Position numbers and translations under genes: made by a program. This document shows positions 54,202 to 64,000 of a stretch of DNA of 64,000 bases, piece by piece (the stretch's first letter is position 1; each line of letters starts with the position of its first letter). The notes under the pieces were generated by a model. It saw only the letters and a list, made by a program, of their open reading frames with translations, made no database searches and was not told where the DNA came from. The DNA is taken from assembly GCF_017908035.1 (NCBI RefSeq), contig NZ_JAEQMU010000001.1, positions 1,798,001-1,862,000 on the forward strand. The letters run 5' to 3'. Origin of the DNA: Sphingobacterium tabacisoli (GTDB lineage Bacteria > Bacteroidota > Bacteroidia > Sphingobacteriales > Sphingobacteriaceae).

Positions 54202-55350
54202 TTATTTCTGTTCTTGGCCCTTTTCGCTTTTAGCAACTACAGCAGTACCACTCTGTAACCTATCAAATCCTCTGACTACGTACTTGTCGCCAACCTCTAC
54301 ACCATCCGAAACAATAAAATCCTGTCCTACTTTACCCACAGCCGTGATAGGTGTCTGTTGTGCCTTACCTTCTTTATCCACGACGAAGACAAACAGTTTT
54401 TCCTGAATTGATTTAGTTGATGCGATCGGAACCAATACCGCATCAGTAAGCTGTTCTTTAAGAATAATCTTACCTGTATTACCACTCCTTAAGAATGCTT
54501 TGGGATTGTCAAAACGAGCCCGTAGCGTGATTGCTCCAGTTCCTTTGTTGAATTGCCCTTCGACCGCATCTATACGTCCAGTATGTTCATATCCTTCTCC
54601 GTCAGATAACTTCAAGGCAACATCTTCCACTTTCTTTAACTTTTCGTCCATTGTATCTCCGGCATACTGGCGTTGGAAACGGATAAACTCATTTTCGCCC
54701 ATACTGAAATACGCGAATATCTGGCGATTGTCCGACAACACCGTTATTGCCTCAGGATTTGTAGGAGCCAACAAACTTCCTAAACGGTAGTTAAACCGAC
54801 CTACGAAACCATTTAATGGAGCCTTTATCGTCGAAAAATCAACATTGATTCGTGCAGATTCTATTGCCGACTTTGCCTGACCAACTGTCCCCAAAGCTGC
54901 TTGATAGGCTGCTTCCGCTTCCTTTACTTGCAAATCGGACACAATATTGCTTTTGACGAGTTCCTTTTTGCGATCTAGGTCAATTTTTACATTTACCAAA
55001 TTTGCCTGCGCACTCATCAGCACAGCTTGTGCATTCCGCAATTGCTCTTGATAAATCCGATCCTCAATTTTAAAAAGAACCTGTCCTTGACGCACGTAAG
55101 CTCCTTCCTCCACATATATTTTGGTAAGATAACCCGAAACCTGTGGGCGGATCTCTACGTTGGAAATTCCTTCCAAACTAGTCGCATATTCTTTTTTTAA
55201 TTCAACATTTGATTTCGTAATTGTCGAAATCGGGACCTCCATTGGCCCGTTATTAAAGTCTCCGCCCTTTTCATTTTGCCCACAGCTAGCCAGCAGAACA
55301 AATGAAAGTAACCATAATTTGAATGATTGTGATACGAATTTTTGACGCAT
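54202..55350 (-). CDS. RND efflux periplasmic adaptor lipoprotein
   Basis: A 382-aa membrane-fusion protein linking the RND permease and outer-membrane channel. Lipobox LLASC (Cys near 23), then the lipoyl half-motif SNVEIRPQVSGYLTKIYVEEGAYVRQGQVLFKIED, a coiled-coil hairpin, the second lipoyl half and barrel, and a C-terminal MPD domain. Family-normal length. It is the first gene of the three-gene pump operon and lies 30 bp upstream of the permease. The 166-bp region before it contains elements shared with the regulator's own upstream region. Confidence 0.92.
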   Translation of the reverse strand: MRQKFVSQSFKLWLLSFVLLASCGQNEKGGDFNNGPMEVPISTITKSNVELKKEYATSLEGISNVEIRPQVSGYLTKIYVEEGAYVRQGQVLFKIEDRIYQEQLRNAQAVLMSAQANLVNVKIDLDRKKELVKSNIVSDLQVKEAEAAYQAALGTVGQAKSAIESARINVDFSTIKAPLNGFVGRFNYRLGSLLAPTNPEAITVLSDNRQIFAYFSMGENEFIRFQRQYAGDTMDEKLKKVEDVALKLSDGEGYEHTGRIDAVEGQFNKGTGAITLRARFDNPKAFLRSGNTGKIILKEQLTDAVLVPIASTKSIQEKLFVFVVDKEGKAQQTPITAVGKVGQDFIVSDGVEVGDKYVVRGFDRLQSGTAVVAKSEKGQEQK

Positions 55351-55375
55351 AATATATACCCTTTTTTATTTTTCC

Positions 55376-55445
55376 GGACAAAAATCGTATAAAAAGAGCG
55401 AGTATAAAATGGTGCTTAAGCGCCAATATTTGTCCAAAGGTCGCT
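55376..55445. promoter_or_regulatory. Candidate AraC operator upstream of the efflux operon
   Basis: GGACAAAAAT (55376-55385) and ATATTTGTCC (55436-55445) form an interrupted inverted repeat. The same GACAAAAAT/ATTTTTGTC arms recur at 56470-56525 near the regulator gene, so this may be a binding site of that regulator. Confidence 0.5.
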
Positions 55446-55516
55446 TCATAACATCTCCAAATAACCGCCAAGACAGTACTATGACAATTACTCGTAGCTA
55501 TAATTAGGAAAAAAGA

Positions 55517-56413
55517 CTATACCACGCCCCGGGACTTATAGAAAGTTGGAGAGAAATCGGTATGCTTTTTAAAAAACTTACTAAATGCAGCCTGATCCGC
55601 AAATCCTAACGCATATGCAACCTCTTGAATAGACAATTTTGAGGTTCTTAAAAGTAACTTAGACTCCAAGATGAGCATCTGACTGATAATTTCCTTAGGG
55701 GTTCTCAGCATTGTCTTTTTGACAACACGGCCCAAATATTTGCGACTCACAAAAAGCTGGTCCGCATAAAACTGAATATCATGCTGTTGCTTGAAGAACT
55801 GCTTCAATAAATGAAAAAACTCAGATGACAAAGCCTCTTCCCTTGGTGACTTTGGAGTAACCAACACAGTCCTGCTTAAAAAGGCTACAATCTCATGAAC
55901 GATAAGCGAGAAAAAATGAAACATGATACCTTCGAGTAGCGGTGCGTCCAAATGAGGAGTATTGAGTCGCTTTAATTCCAGCATATAAAATTCCATACGA
56001 GCAAACAAGTCCGGTTCATTTCGGATGATATCCTGAGATTCGTTCAATAGGGTTGCTGAAACATCATTCGATACAAAGTTCAATCCTACACTTTTCAAAA
56101 CCTCTTCCGAGAAGAACATATACAAAGCCCCATAGTCCTCCGAGATATAATCAATCCTAAAAGGTCTGGAATTGTTGGTAAACAGAATATCTCCGGCTCT
56201 TAATACATATTGCAACTCCCCTTCCGTATACCGGACGAAACCTTCTTTTACTAGCAATACACCAAAATAATCGGCCCTGTATAACAGATTTCTCTGCATC
56301 AGATAATTAGCCTTATTAACCTCAAAAACAATATAATCATTGGTTTTAAGATTAAAATTCAGATGCGCATGCAGATCATCCAAGGTAACAACGGACAAAT
56401 ATGTAGAACTCAT
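55517..56413 (-). CDS. AraC-family regulator of the RND efflux operon
   Basis: A 298-aa regulator. The N-terminal ~180 residues are a cupin-like sensor (VRYTEGELQYVLRAGDILFTNNSRPF), and the C-terminal ~100 residues are the AraC DNA-binding domain, with YADQLFVSRKYLGRVVK as the first helix-turn-helix and VAYALGFADQAAFSKFFKKHTDFSPTFYK as the second (only the pattern is quoted). Its gene lies 166 bp upstream of the pump operon on the same strand. Shared inverted-repeat elements on both sides support local and self-control. The effector is unknown. Confidence 0.9.
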   Translation of the reverse strand: MSSTYLSVVTLDDLHAHLNFNLKTNDYIVFEVNKANYLMQRNLLYRADYFGVLLVKEGFVRYTEGELQYVLRAGDILFTNNSRPFRIDYISEDYGALYMFFSEEVLKSVGLNFVSNDVSATLLNESQDIIRNEPDLFARMEFYMLELKRLNTPHLDAPLLEGIMFHFFSLIVHEIVAFLSRTVLVTPKSPREEALSSEFFHLLKQFFKQQHDIQFYADQLFVSRKYLGRVVKKTMLRTPKEIISQMLILESKLLLRTSKLSIQEVAYALGFADQAAFSKFFKKHTDFSPTFYKSRGVV

Positions 56414-56469
56414 TAGAAAATAGAAACTGTGTTATTCACCCGTCCATGCCGTGTGAGAACGATGACTAT

Positions 56470-56525
56470 GACAAAAATCTCTGTTTAGTCCGATATCTTG
56501 GACAGAGCAATGTAATATTTTTGTC
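56470..56525. promoter_or_regulatory. Nested inverted repeat between the AraC gene and sod
   Basis: Three nested arm pairs share one centre: GACAAAAAT (56470-56478) with ATTTTTGTC (56517-56525), CTCTGT (56479-56484) with ACAGAG (56502-56507), and GTCC (56488-56491) with GGAC (56500-56503). It lies 57 bp upstream of the AraC gene and 82 bp before sod; see the related site at 55376-55445. Confidence 0.6.
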
Positions 56526-56607
56526 GAAATGTGGGATCATTTTTAAATCTTAATCGCTATTTAACATGGATATTGTTAATATTGGGTATAATTAAAACTA
56601 AAAACTC

Positions 56608-57282
56608 ATGAAACTAGTTAAAACAGCATTATTTGCAGCGGCATTATTTTCCGCACAGTTTACATTCGCACAGTTTAAGCAGACCCCTTTACCATATGGA
56701 TACAATGCATTCGAAGAGTCTATCGATGCGAAGACTATGGAGATACATTATTCTAAACATGCCGCTGCCTATACAGCCAATCTAAACAAAGCAATTGCAG
56801 GAACTGCAGCTGAAAAAGGAAGTATTGAGCAACTGTTATCAAAAATATCAGGTCAAAGTGCAGCAGTTAGAAATAATGGCGGTGGTCACTACAACCATGA
56901 GCTTTTTTGGACGATTCTGACTCCAGAGAAAAACACAAAACCTTCAGATAAATTAGCAAAAGCCATCAACGAGACTTTCGGTTCTGTAGATGCTATGAAA
57001 GAAAAAGTAAATGCTGCCGGAGCTTCTCGTTTCGGTTCAGGGTGGGCTTGGCTTTCTGTTGACAAAAACGGTAAGTTGTTCGTTAGTTCGACACCTAACC
57101 AAGACAACCCACTAATGGATGTGGTTGAAGAAAAAGGAACACCGATCTTGGGTCTTGACGTTTGGGAACATGCCTATTACCTAAAATATCAAAACAAACG
57201 TCCTGATTATTTAGCAGCTATCTGGAGCATTATCAACTGGAAAGAAGTAAGCAGCAGATACGAACAAGCATTAAAGAAATAA
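56608..57282 (+). CDS. sod: Exported Fe/Mn superoxide dismutase
   Basis: A 224-aa superoxide dismutase with an N-terminal signal peptide (MKLVKTALFAAALFSAQFTFA), unusual because most Fe/Mn SODs are cytosolic. Metal ligands are present: the His of IHYSKHAAAY, the His of GGHYNHELFW, and Asp/His in LDVWEHAYYLKYQ. The mature part is ~200 residues, family-normal. It would remove superoxide in the periplasm or outside. The AraC regulator is divergent, sharing a 194-bp region with a nested inverted repeat, so the two may be co-regulated. A hairpin terminator follows 14 bp after the stop. Confidence 0.93.
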   Translation: MKLVKTALFAAALFSAQFTFAQFKQTPLPYGYNAFEESIDAKTMEIHYSKHAAAYTANLNKAIAGTAAEKGSIEQLLSKISGQSAAVRNNGGGHYNHELFWTILTPEKNTKPSDKLAKAINETFGSVDAMKEKVNAAGASRFGSGWAWLSVDKNGKLFVSSTPNQDNPLMDVVEEKGTPILGLDVWEHAYYLKYQNKRPDYLAAIWSIINWKEVSSRYEQALKK

Positions 57283-57296
57283 CAACTCAACAAAAT

Positions 57297-57328
57297 AAAT
57301 AAGCATCTCTAGGGATGCTTATTTATTT

Positions 57329-57330
<2 letters not shown>
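57297..57330. terminator. Terminator between sod and the GH63 gene
   Basis: AAATAAGCATC (57297-57307) pairs with GATGCTTATTT (57314-57324), followed by ATTTTT. It lies between two convergent genes and may serve both. Confidence 0.85.
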
Positions 57331-59251
<1,921 letters not shown>

Positions 59252-59255
59252 TTAT

Positions 59256-59858
59256 TTAAAAAGAACAAAAGAAAGTAACCAAAAAAGGCACCGTGAGGTC
59301 CACGATGATACCGTGCGAAATAGCTATCACCACATACGTTCTTCCACTATATTGTGTGATAATAGGCAAGCTCGTATCCATACTAGTCGCGCCAGCGGCT
59401 GATATAGGAGCTAACCGTCCAAACCAACGCACCAATAACGGAGTGGCCAAAAGGGCAAATATCTCCCGCATAATGTTAGACATCAATGCAATCGTCCCTA
59501 GAGCCGCACCTTTATATTTTGTAATAAAAATGCTTGATAATGAGTAATAGCCAAATCCAGATCCCACCGCCATACTTTCCGTTATTGACCATTGAGGCAT
59601 AAATACTCCTATCACAGCTGTTCCAAGCAAAGTCCCTATTATAGTACCTATAGGGACCAACAAAATCTTCCAGTTGGTCTGCCGCAAGGAATGAATCAAT
59701 TCCTTGTCATAGCCTATGCTCAGCCCTACCAAAAACATGAGCACATACAGCACATATTGGCTAGCGTGCATAGAGAAAAAGTCTGGAGGAAATACATCAC
59801 CTATTCCCGAAAGAACCCCTAGCACAAAAAAACCGACAATAATCAGACTACCTTTCAT
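59256..59858 (-). CDS. lysO: LysO-family exporter, C-terminal part
   Basis: A 200-aa inner-membrane protein covering the large C-terminal portion of the LysO (YbjE, DUF340) lysine exporter. About five to six hydrophobic helices, with FLVGLSIGYDKEL and the conserved GSGFGYYSLSSI region, then TSMDTSLPII near the end. LysO of E. coli is one 299-aa protein; here the N-terminal part is a separate gene (59848-60123). The ATG at 59858 (MKGSLIIVG) overlaps the upstream gene by 11 bp, consistent with coupled translation; an ATG at 59918 would overlap far more. Substrate in this locus is unknown. Confidence 0.85.
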   Translation of the reverse strand: MKGSLIIVGFFVLGVLSGIGDVFPPDFFSMHASQYVLYVLMFLVGLSIGYDKELIHSLRQTNWKILLVPIGTIIGTLLGTAVIGVFMPQWSITESMAVGSGFGYYSLSSIFITKYKGAALGTIALMSNIMREIFALLATPLLVRWFGRLAPISAAGATSMDTSLPIITQYSGRTYVVIAISHGIIVDLTVPFLVTFFCSF

Positions 59859-60123
59859 CTTTTTGAAAAAGAAACTTATAAATCCCCCATGCGCAGAAAA
59901 TACTTCCGACCAATGCACCAGAAGTAATCAACAAGGCTTGTATCCCTAGTGTACTGAGGCTGGACAACAGTTGATCATTCGTCCCAACTTCCCTTCCCAA
60001 TAAAAAGAGTAAAAAGTAAATAACTCCCGAAATCCACTTCCCAACATGTCGGAAAGGAGGGATTGACCTAACGCCAATCCCTACACCTACTCCCACAACC
60101 ATGATAAAAAATACAATTAACAT
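59848..60123 (-). CDS. LysO-family exporter, N-terminal part
   Basis: A 91-aa, three-helix protein matching the N-terminal part of LysO, with GISGVIYFLLFLLGREVGTND-like topology (FLLGREVGTND is the clearest match). Together with the overlapping next gene it would rebuild one full transporter. Split LysO genes are known in other bacteria, so this is probably functional, not a frameshift. It lies 5 bp after the SusD gene, so the transporter belongs to this operon. Confidence 0.83.
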   Translation of the reverse strand: MLIVFFIMVVGVGVGIGVRSIPPFRHVGKWISGVIYFLLFLLGREVGTNDQLLSSLSTLGIQALLITSGALVGSIFCAWGIYKFLFQKDER

Positions 60124-60128
60124 ATTTT

Positions 60129-61646
60129 TTAATTTACCTTATCATTCGACTTAGTTTCCAACAAGGGTATTGGATAAAAATTATGTCTATTTGGATCAAA
60201 ATTCGTTCTTCCTATCGCGTGCAATGCTTCTTTCGTTTTGCCCCATCTTCTCAAATCGTAAAAACGCGTATTTTCCAATGCAAATTCAAGAATACGTTCA
60301 TGTTCGATTTGCTTTCTTACCTGTTCCTTATCCAGTCCTGAAGACAGTGCTGGCATATCCGCACGCTTGCGTACTTCATTCATAAGAGGAATAGCATCGC
60401 CAGGCTTACCTTGTTCATTTAGCGTTTCCGCCAATAGCAAGAGTACATCTGCATAACGCATTAGAGGCAAATTGACTGCGGTTCTAGATTTATTCAGGTC
60501 ATCAAGTGTCGCAGGAAGATATTTTCTAAAGCTCATCCGACCAGAACCATTTTCAAATACTTCATCATAGGTATACCCATAGACTCTCGGCGTATTAACA
60601 TCGTTGAAATAAGAATCTTCACAGAATAAGGTTTGATAGAGGCGCGAATCATAATTTCCCGTAGTAGCCACCCTTCCCTCTTTTTTGAACTCGGCCAGCA
60701 ACATATTACTTGGCGTGATCTCGTCCCAGCCCCCTAGTTCACCTGTAGCAATCCATTTGTGTATAGCTGTACGATAACTTGCTCCATTGGCCGTATTATC
60801 TGTAAACTGAAGTTCGAAGATAGATTCTTTACTATTCTTATTAGTGCCATCAAACATGGACAGAAAGTTCTTCTCCAGACTATAACCAGTTACATTTCTT
60901 AGTGCCTTTTCTGCCTTATCTAGCATTTCGTCCCGTCTTGGAGCCTCTTCATAGGCCCGGGTGAGGTAACAATATCCTAAGTAAGCATAGCCAGCACCTT
61001 TAGTTGCTCGACCTACGTTAGCTTCCGTATGCTTAGGTGTCAATCCACCTACGGCTTCCTCTAAATCCTTTATAATAAAATCCCATACTTCTGTACGTGA
61101 TGAAAGTTCTTTATTAATCTGACTTTCATTCGTTATATATACATCCCGCAAAACTATTTTTTCCCAGTTGAGTAACAACTTCATGTGGTAGTAAGCCCGT
61201 AAGAACTTTGCCTCCGCAATGATCTGATCGCGATACGTTACATCCATATCGATCGTTGCCACTTTCTCGATGACTTGATTTGTAAAAGCTATTCCTGTGT
61301 AGTTGATATCCCAATACCTCGAAAATTGGCTATTTCCATTGGTATAAGTAAAGTTGTACAGCTCCACCCAAGTCTGATAATTCATCGCATCACTCCCTAT
61401 AACACAGATATCCTCCCTATAGGCTTCAACAGGAAACTTAATTTCAGAAAACTCCCATACATCCGTAGAGGATTCCAATTGGGAATAGGCAGATGCTAAT
61501 CCAGCCTCCGCATCAGATGCATTACGCCAGAAATTACCTGATGTCAATTGATCTGGTGCAGATAACTCTAATCTATCACTGCAGGACATGGTCGCTGACG
61601 ACAAAATCAAGCAGAGAACTATATATTTAAGTGTTGTTCTTTTCAT
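60129..61646 (-). CDS. SusD/RagB-type glycan-binding lipoprotein
   Basis: A 505-aa surface lipoprotein (lipobox ATMSC, Cys near 22) that captures oligosaccharides or peptides for the SusC porin. The N-terminal SusD-like part shows LTSGNFWRNASDAEAGLASAYS, and the C-terminal SusD_RagB domain ends with DAIPLMNEVRKRADMP, ILEFALENTRFYDLRRWGK and NFYPIPLLETKSN, all family hallmarks. Full length. It lies 37 bp after SusC and 5 bp before the LysO genes. Its ligand is not predictable from sequence; the operon's GH63 suggests a glucosylated glycan or glycopeptide. Confidence 0.95.
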   Translation of the reverse strand: MKRTTLKYIVLCLILSSATMSCSDRLELSAPDQLTSGNFWRNASDAEAGLASAYSQLESSTDVWEFSEIKFPVEAYREDICVIGSDAMNYQTWVELYNFTYTNGNSQFSRYWDINYTGIAFTNQVIEKVATIDMDVTYRDQIIAEAKFLRAYYHMKLLLNWEKIVLRDVYITNESQINKELSSRTEVWDFIIKDLEEAVGGLTPKHTEANVGRATKGAGYAYLGYCYLTRAYEEAPRRDEMLDKAEKALRNVTGYSLEKNFLSMFDGTNKNSKESIFELQFTDNTANGASYRTAIHKWIATGELGGWDEITPSNMLLAEFKKEGRVATTGNYDSRLYQTLFCEDSYFNDVNTPRVYGYTYDEVFENGSGRMSFRKYLPATLDDLNKSRTAVNLPLMRYADVLLLLAETLNEQGKPGDAIPLMNEVRKRADMPALSSGLDKEQVRKQIEHERILEFALENTRFYDLRRWGKTKEALHAIGRTNFDPNRHNFYPIPLLETKSNDKVN

Positions 61647-61683
61647 CTTTATTATTTTTAGTTAGATATACCCATCTATTATC

Positions 61684-64000
61684 TTAGAATAGAAACTGTA
61701 CTCCCAAAGTATAAGATTTAGTAAATGGAAATATATAACGGTCTACTCCTGTACTTAATACTGTTGAGCCTACAACTGCCGGACTCCCAAACTCAGGGTC
61801 AACACCATTATACTTGGTCCATGTAAATAGATTCTGTCCACTGATGTAGAATCTTAGGTTTTCTGATTTGATTGCTCCAAGAACATGCTTAGGCAATGTA
61901 TAGCCCAACTGCACCTGACGTAGACGGATAAAATCGCCTGCTTCCAGAAAACGGGTAGATTCCCTACTATTGCCATTAGGGTCACCTAATACAGCTCTAG
62001 GTACGCTCGTATTTCTATTGCTTTCAGTCCATGCATCAAGTGTTGTGCTTAGAAAATTAGAACCTGAACTCATTGCCTCGAAGAAGTAACGGTTACCGTT
62101 ATATAGTTTGTGTCCCCATCCACTCCCCAACAATGCAGACATATCGAAGCCTTTATAAGATGCCCCCAATGTAATACCGACTTCCACCTTAGGTAGACCA
62201 GTACCACTGTATTGCTTATCATCATCATTTATGGTACCATTGCCGTCGATATCGACAAAACGAATATCCCCAGGTTTGGCATTAGGCTGTAATAATTTTC
62301 CATCAGCATTGACATATTCGCTCACTTCATTCATATTTTGGAAAATACCATCCGTCTGATACAGGAAGAATCCTCCTATAGGCGATCCAATACGCGTCTG
62401 GTTGGGGAAGTGTTCAGATCCAAATTTAAGCCCTACACCATATAGTGTCTGATCCTCTCCACCTAGAGAGATTACTTTATTTTTTAAGGTCGCGAGATTA
62501 ACACCTACATTATAGGCAAACGGATTATTTTGATTGGTATACTTTAATTCCAACTCAAATCCACTATTGCGGATTTTACCTACATTCAATACTGGATCTA
62601 CCAAACCAGATGAAGGCGCTATCTTTTTCGTAATCAATAGATCTTCCGTTGTATTGGAATAGTAATTTATTGCCCCTTTTAAAGTATTATTAAACAACCC
62701 AAAATCTGCACCTATATTTTGAGATACGGTAGTCTCCCAACCAATCTCTCTATTCTCCAGATTGGTAGCGATACTTCCTGGCCAAGGATTTCCCCCTCCG
62801 CGTACATACCCTCTTATCAAACTATTATCGGAGTAGACTAAAGCCTGATGGTCATAATATCTCAAAGCCGCTTCATTCCCTAGCTTACCCCAGCTACCAC
62901 GCAATTTCAGTTGATTTACCAATCCTCCTTTAGGAAAGAATTCTTCTTCATCAATTTTCCATCCCAATGCTAAAGAAGGAAAATTACCGTATCTATTATC
63001 CGGTCCAAACTTAGAAGAACCATCTCTCCGCAAGGTAAATTGAAGCAAATAACGATTAGCATACGCATAATTAATACGACCAAATACCGAGAAACGATTG
63101 TACTGATACTTTGACCCTGTGCCACTGTATGTTCCTCCTCGCCCAGCGTCGATTGTCATAAAATAAGGATCCAGAAATCCTTCTGCAGCCTCCTTGGTAA
63201 CTAATCCACCATTCTCGACCGAGTATACAATATTCTTTCCTTCTACACCTATCGCATTCCAGTTGGACTCCTGCAGTGTTAACGAAGTCCCTAACAAAGC
63301 GTTGATACTATGCTTACCAAAATCAGCTTGATAATTTAACAAATTGTCCACAACCTGTTCCTGCCAGTAACTTCTTTCCTCGCTATAATAGGGATATTCG
63401 TAAGGGTTCTTTTCATCGGAGGTAAATGCTGGAGTATGATAATATTTCTGGCTATTTATTCCATTAAACGCATAACTCGTCTTAAATGTAAGACCTTTCC
63501 ACTACATTTACGAATGCATTTCCTGCAAACTCCTGATTCTTGGTCCAACTTGTTTTGAAATGCTCATCTGCCACAACATTTACATTATTCGGTATACCAC
63601 CCCAATTAGTTAAGCCGAAACCTCCAGCCTGTTTATCGTCATAAATAGGTACCAGAGGTGATATCATATAAGCCTCCTTTAAAGAAAAATTAGGCCCCTG
63701 ATATTTGGAATTAGTATAAGCCATATTTCCTTCTATTGTAAATATATTCTTACGTGTACTGAGCTTCATCCGAACATTTTCCTTTTTAAAGTTATTCGCT
63801 ATGACCACGCCTTTATCATTACCAAGATTAGCAGATAAGGAATATCGAGTGTCTTCAAATCCGCCCCGCACCGCGACGCTATGTGCTGTACTTACTCCTT
63901 TCCGAAAGACGGCATCCTGCCAATCGGTATTTGTGGTCCCTGGATTATTGATGTAATCGGGTAAAGCCACCGGTGTAGATGAGTATTTGTTATTCTCCTC
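61684..64000 (-). pseudogene. SusC/RagA TonB-linked outer-membrane porin, frameshifted and cut by the window edge
   Basis: Two frames encode consecutive parts of one SusC-type protein: 63482 to the right edge (ending NAFVNVVERSYI then stop) and 61684 to about 63480 (ending GVQFLF, the typical SusC C-terminus). If one G is removed (one of the two C on the plus strand at 63499-63500), the frames join as ...NVVKGLTFKTSYAFNG..., the expected SusC motif, so a single inserted base explains the break. The N-terminal signal, carboxypeptidase-regulatory and plug domains lie beyond the window. It could be a real inactivating mutation or a sequencing error. It precedes SusD by 37 bp. Confidence 0.85.

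Noticed and set aside
61684-63351. SusC C-terminal part as an independent protein starting at GTG 63351
   Set aside because: The frame continues upstream with SusC-like sequence and joins the other part after one base is removed; a barrel fragment alone would not be exported.

Overview
The window is chromosomal DNA from a Bacteroidota bacterium, most likely a Sphingobacteriaceae member (Sphingobacterium/Pedobacter type). The signs are SusC/SusD and Oar-like TonB-dependent receptors with carboxypeptidase-regulatory N-domains, a DUF4836-like protein, a xer recombinase-hpf pair, HMBD-rich copper ATPase, TAnnTTTG-type -7 promoter boxes and a moderately low GC content (judged by eye). There are no tRNA or rRNA genes, CRISPR arrays, phage genes or transposases that I can support.

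Region by region. 1-3.5 kb: the end of a PstB-type phosphate ABC ATPase, then a minus-strand operon (RluA-type pseudouridine synthase, TlpA-like thioredoxin, pyrF) divergent from panB. 3.5-7.4 kb: a small membrane protein, a 10-bp phased repeat array, two different L,D-transpeptidases and a solitary patatin phospholipase. 7.5-16.6 kb: a complete non-phosphorylating L-fucose utilisation operon (FucP-type permease, mutarotase, UxaA-family dehydratase, GH29 fucosidase, two SDR dehydrogenases, lactonase, FAH-type hydrolase) with a divergent AraC regulator. 16.6-22.7 kb: a GH92 mannosidase, a quinone oxidoreductase and an outer-membrane barrel protein. 22.8-31 kb: ferritin, hpf, xer recombinase, a copper P-type ATPase with three HMBD modules, and housekeeping enzymes. 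31-36 kb: a HAD phosphatase and a three-gene envelope operon (lipoprotein, DUF4836-like protein, membrane-anchored protein). 36-41 kb: a 5'-nucleotidase split over two overlapping genes in inverted domain order, an MFS transporter, recR and a LOG-family protein. 41-47 kb: two divergent TonB-dependent receptors. 47-49.5 kb: an 11-bp phased repeat array, a small frameshifted ORF, an MgtC-family protein and an unknown lipoprotein. 49.6-57.3 kb: an RND efflux operon with an upstream AraC regulator whose flanks share GACAAAAAT elements, then an exported Fe/Mn superoxide dismutase. 57.3-64 kb: an unusual polysaccharide-utilisation-like locus with SusC (frameshifted), SusD, a two-gene LysO-family amino-acid exporter and a YgjK-like GH63 glucosidase.

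Working together: the fucose operon would turn fucosylated glycans into pyruvate and lactate, and the neighbouring GH92 suggests host- or fungal-type glycans as food. The last locus combines an enzyme whose E. coli relative prefers Glc-alpha-1,2-Gal with a lysine-type exporter. That is the most suggestive new combination here and could fit use of glucosylgalactosyl-hydroxylysine (collagen-type) glycans, but this is inference only. Two apparent single-base frameshifts (susC, small ORF at 47.6 kb) and one loss of a catalytic lysine (SDR at 7.5 kb) deserve re-sequencing.
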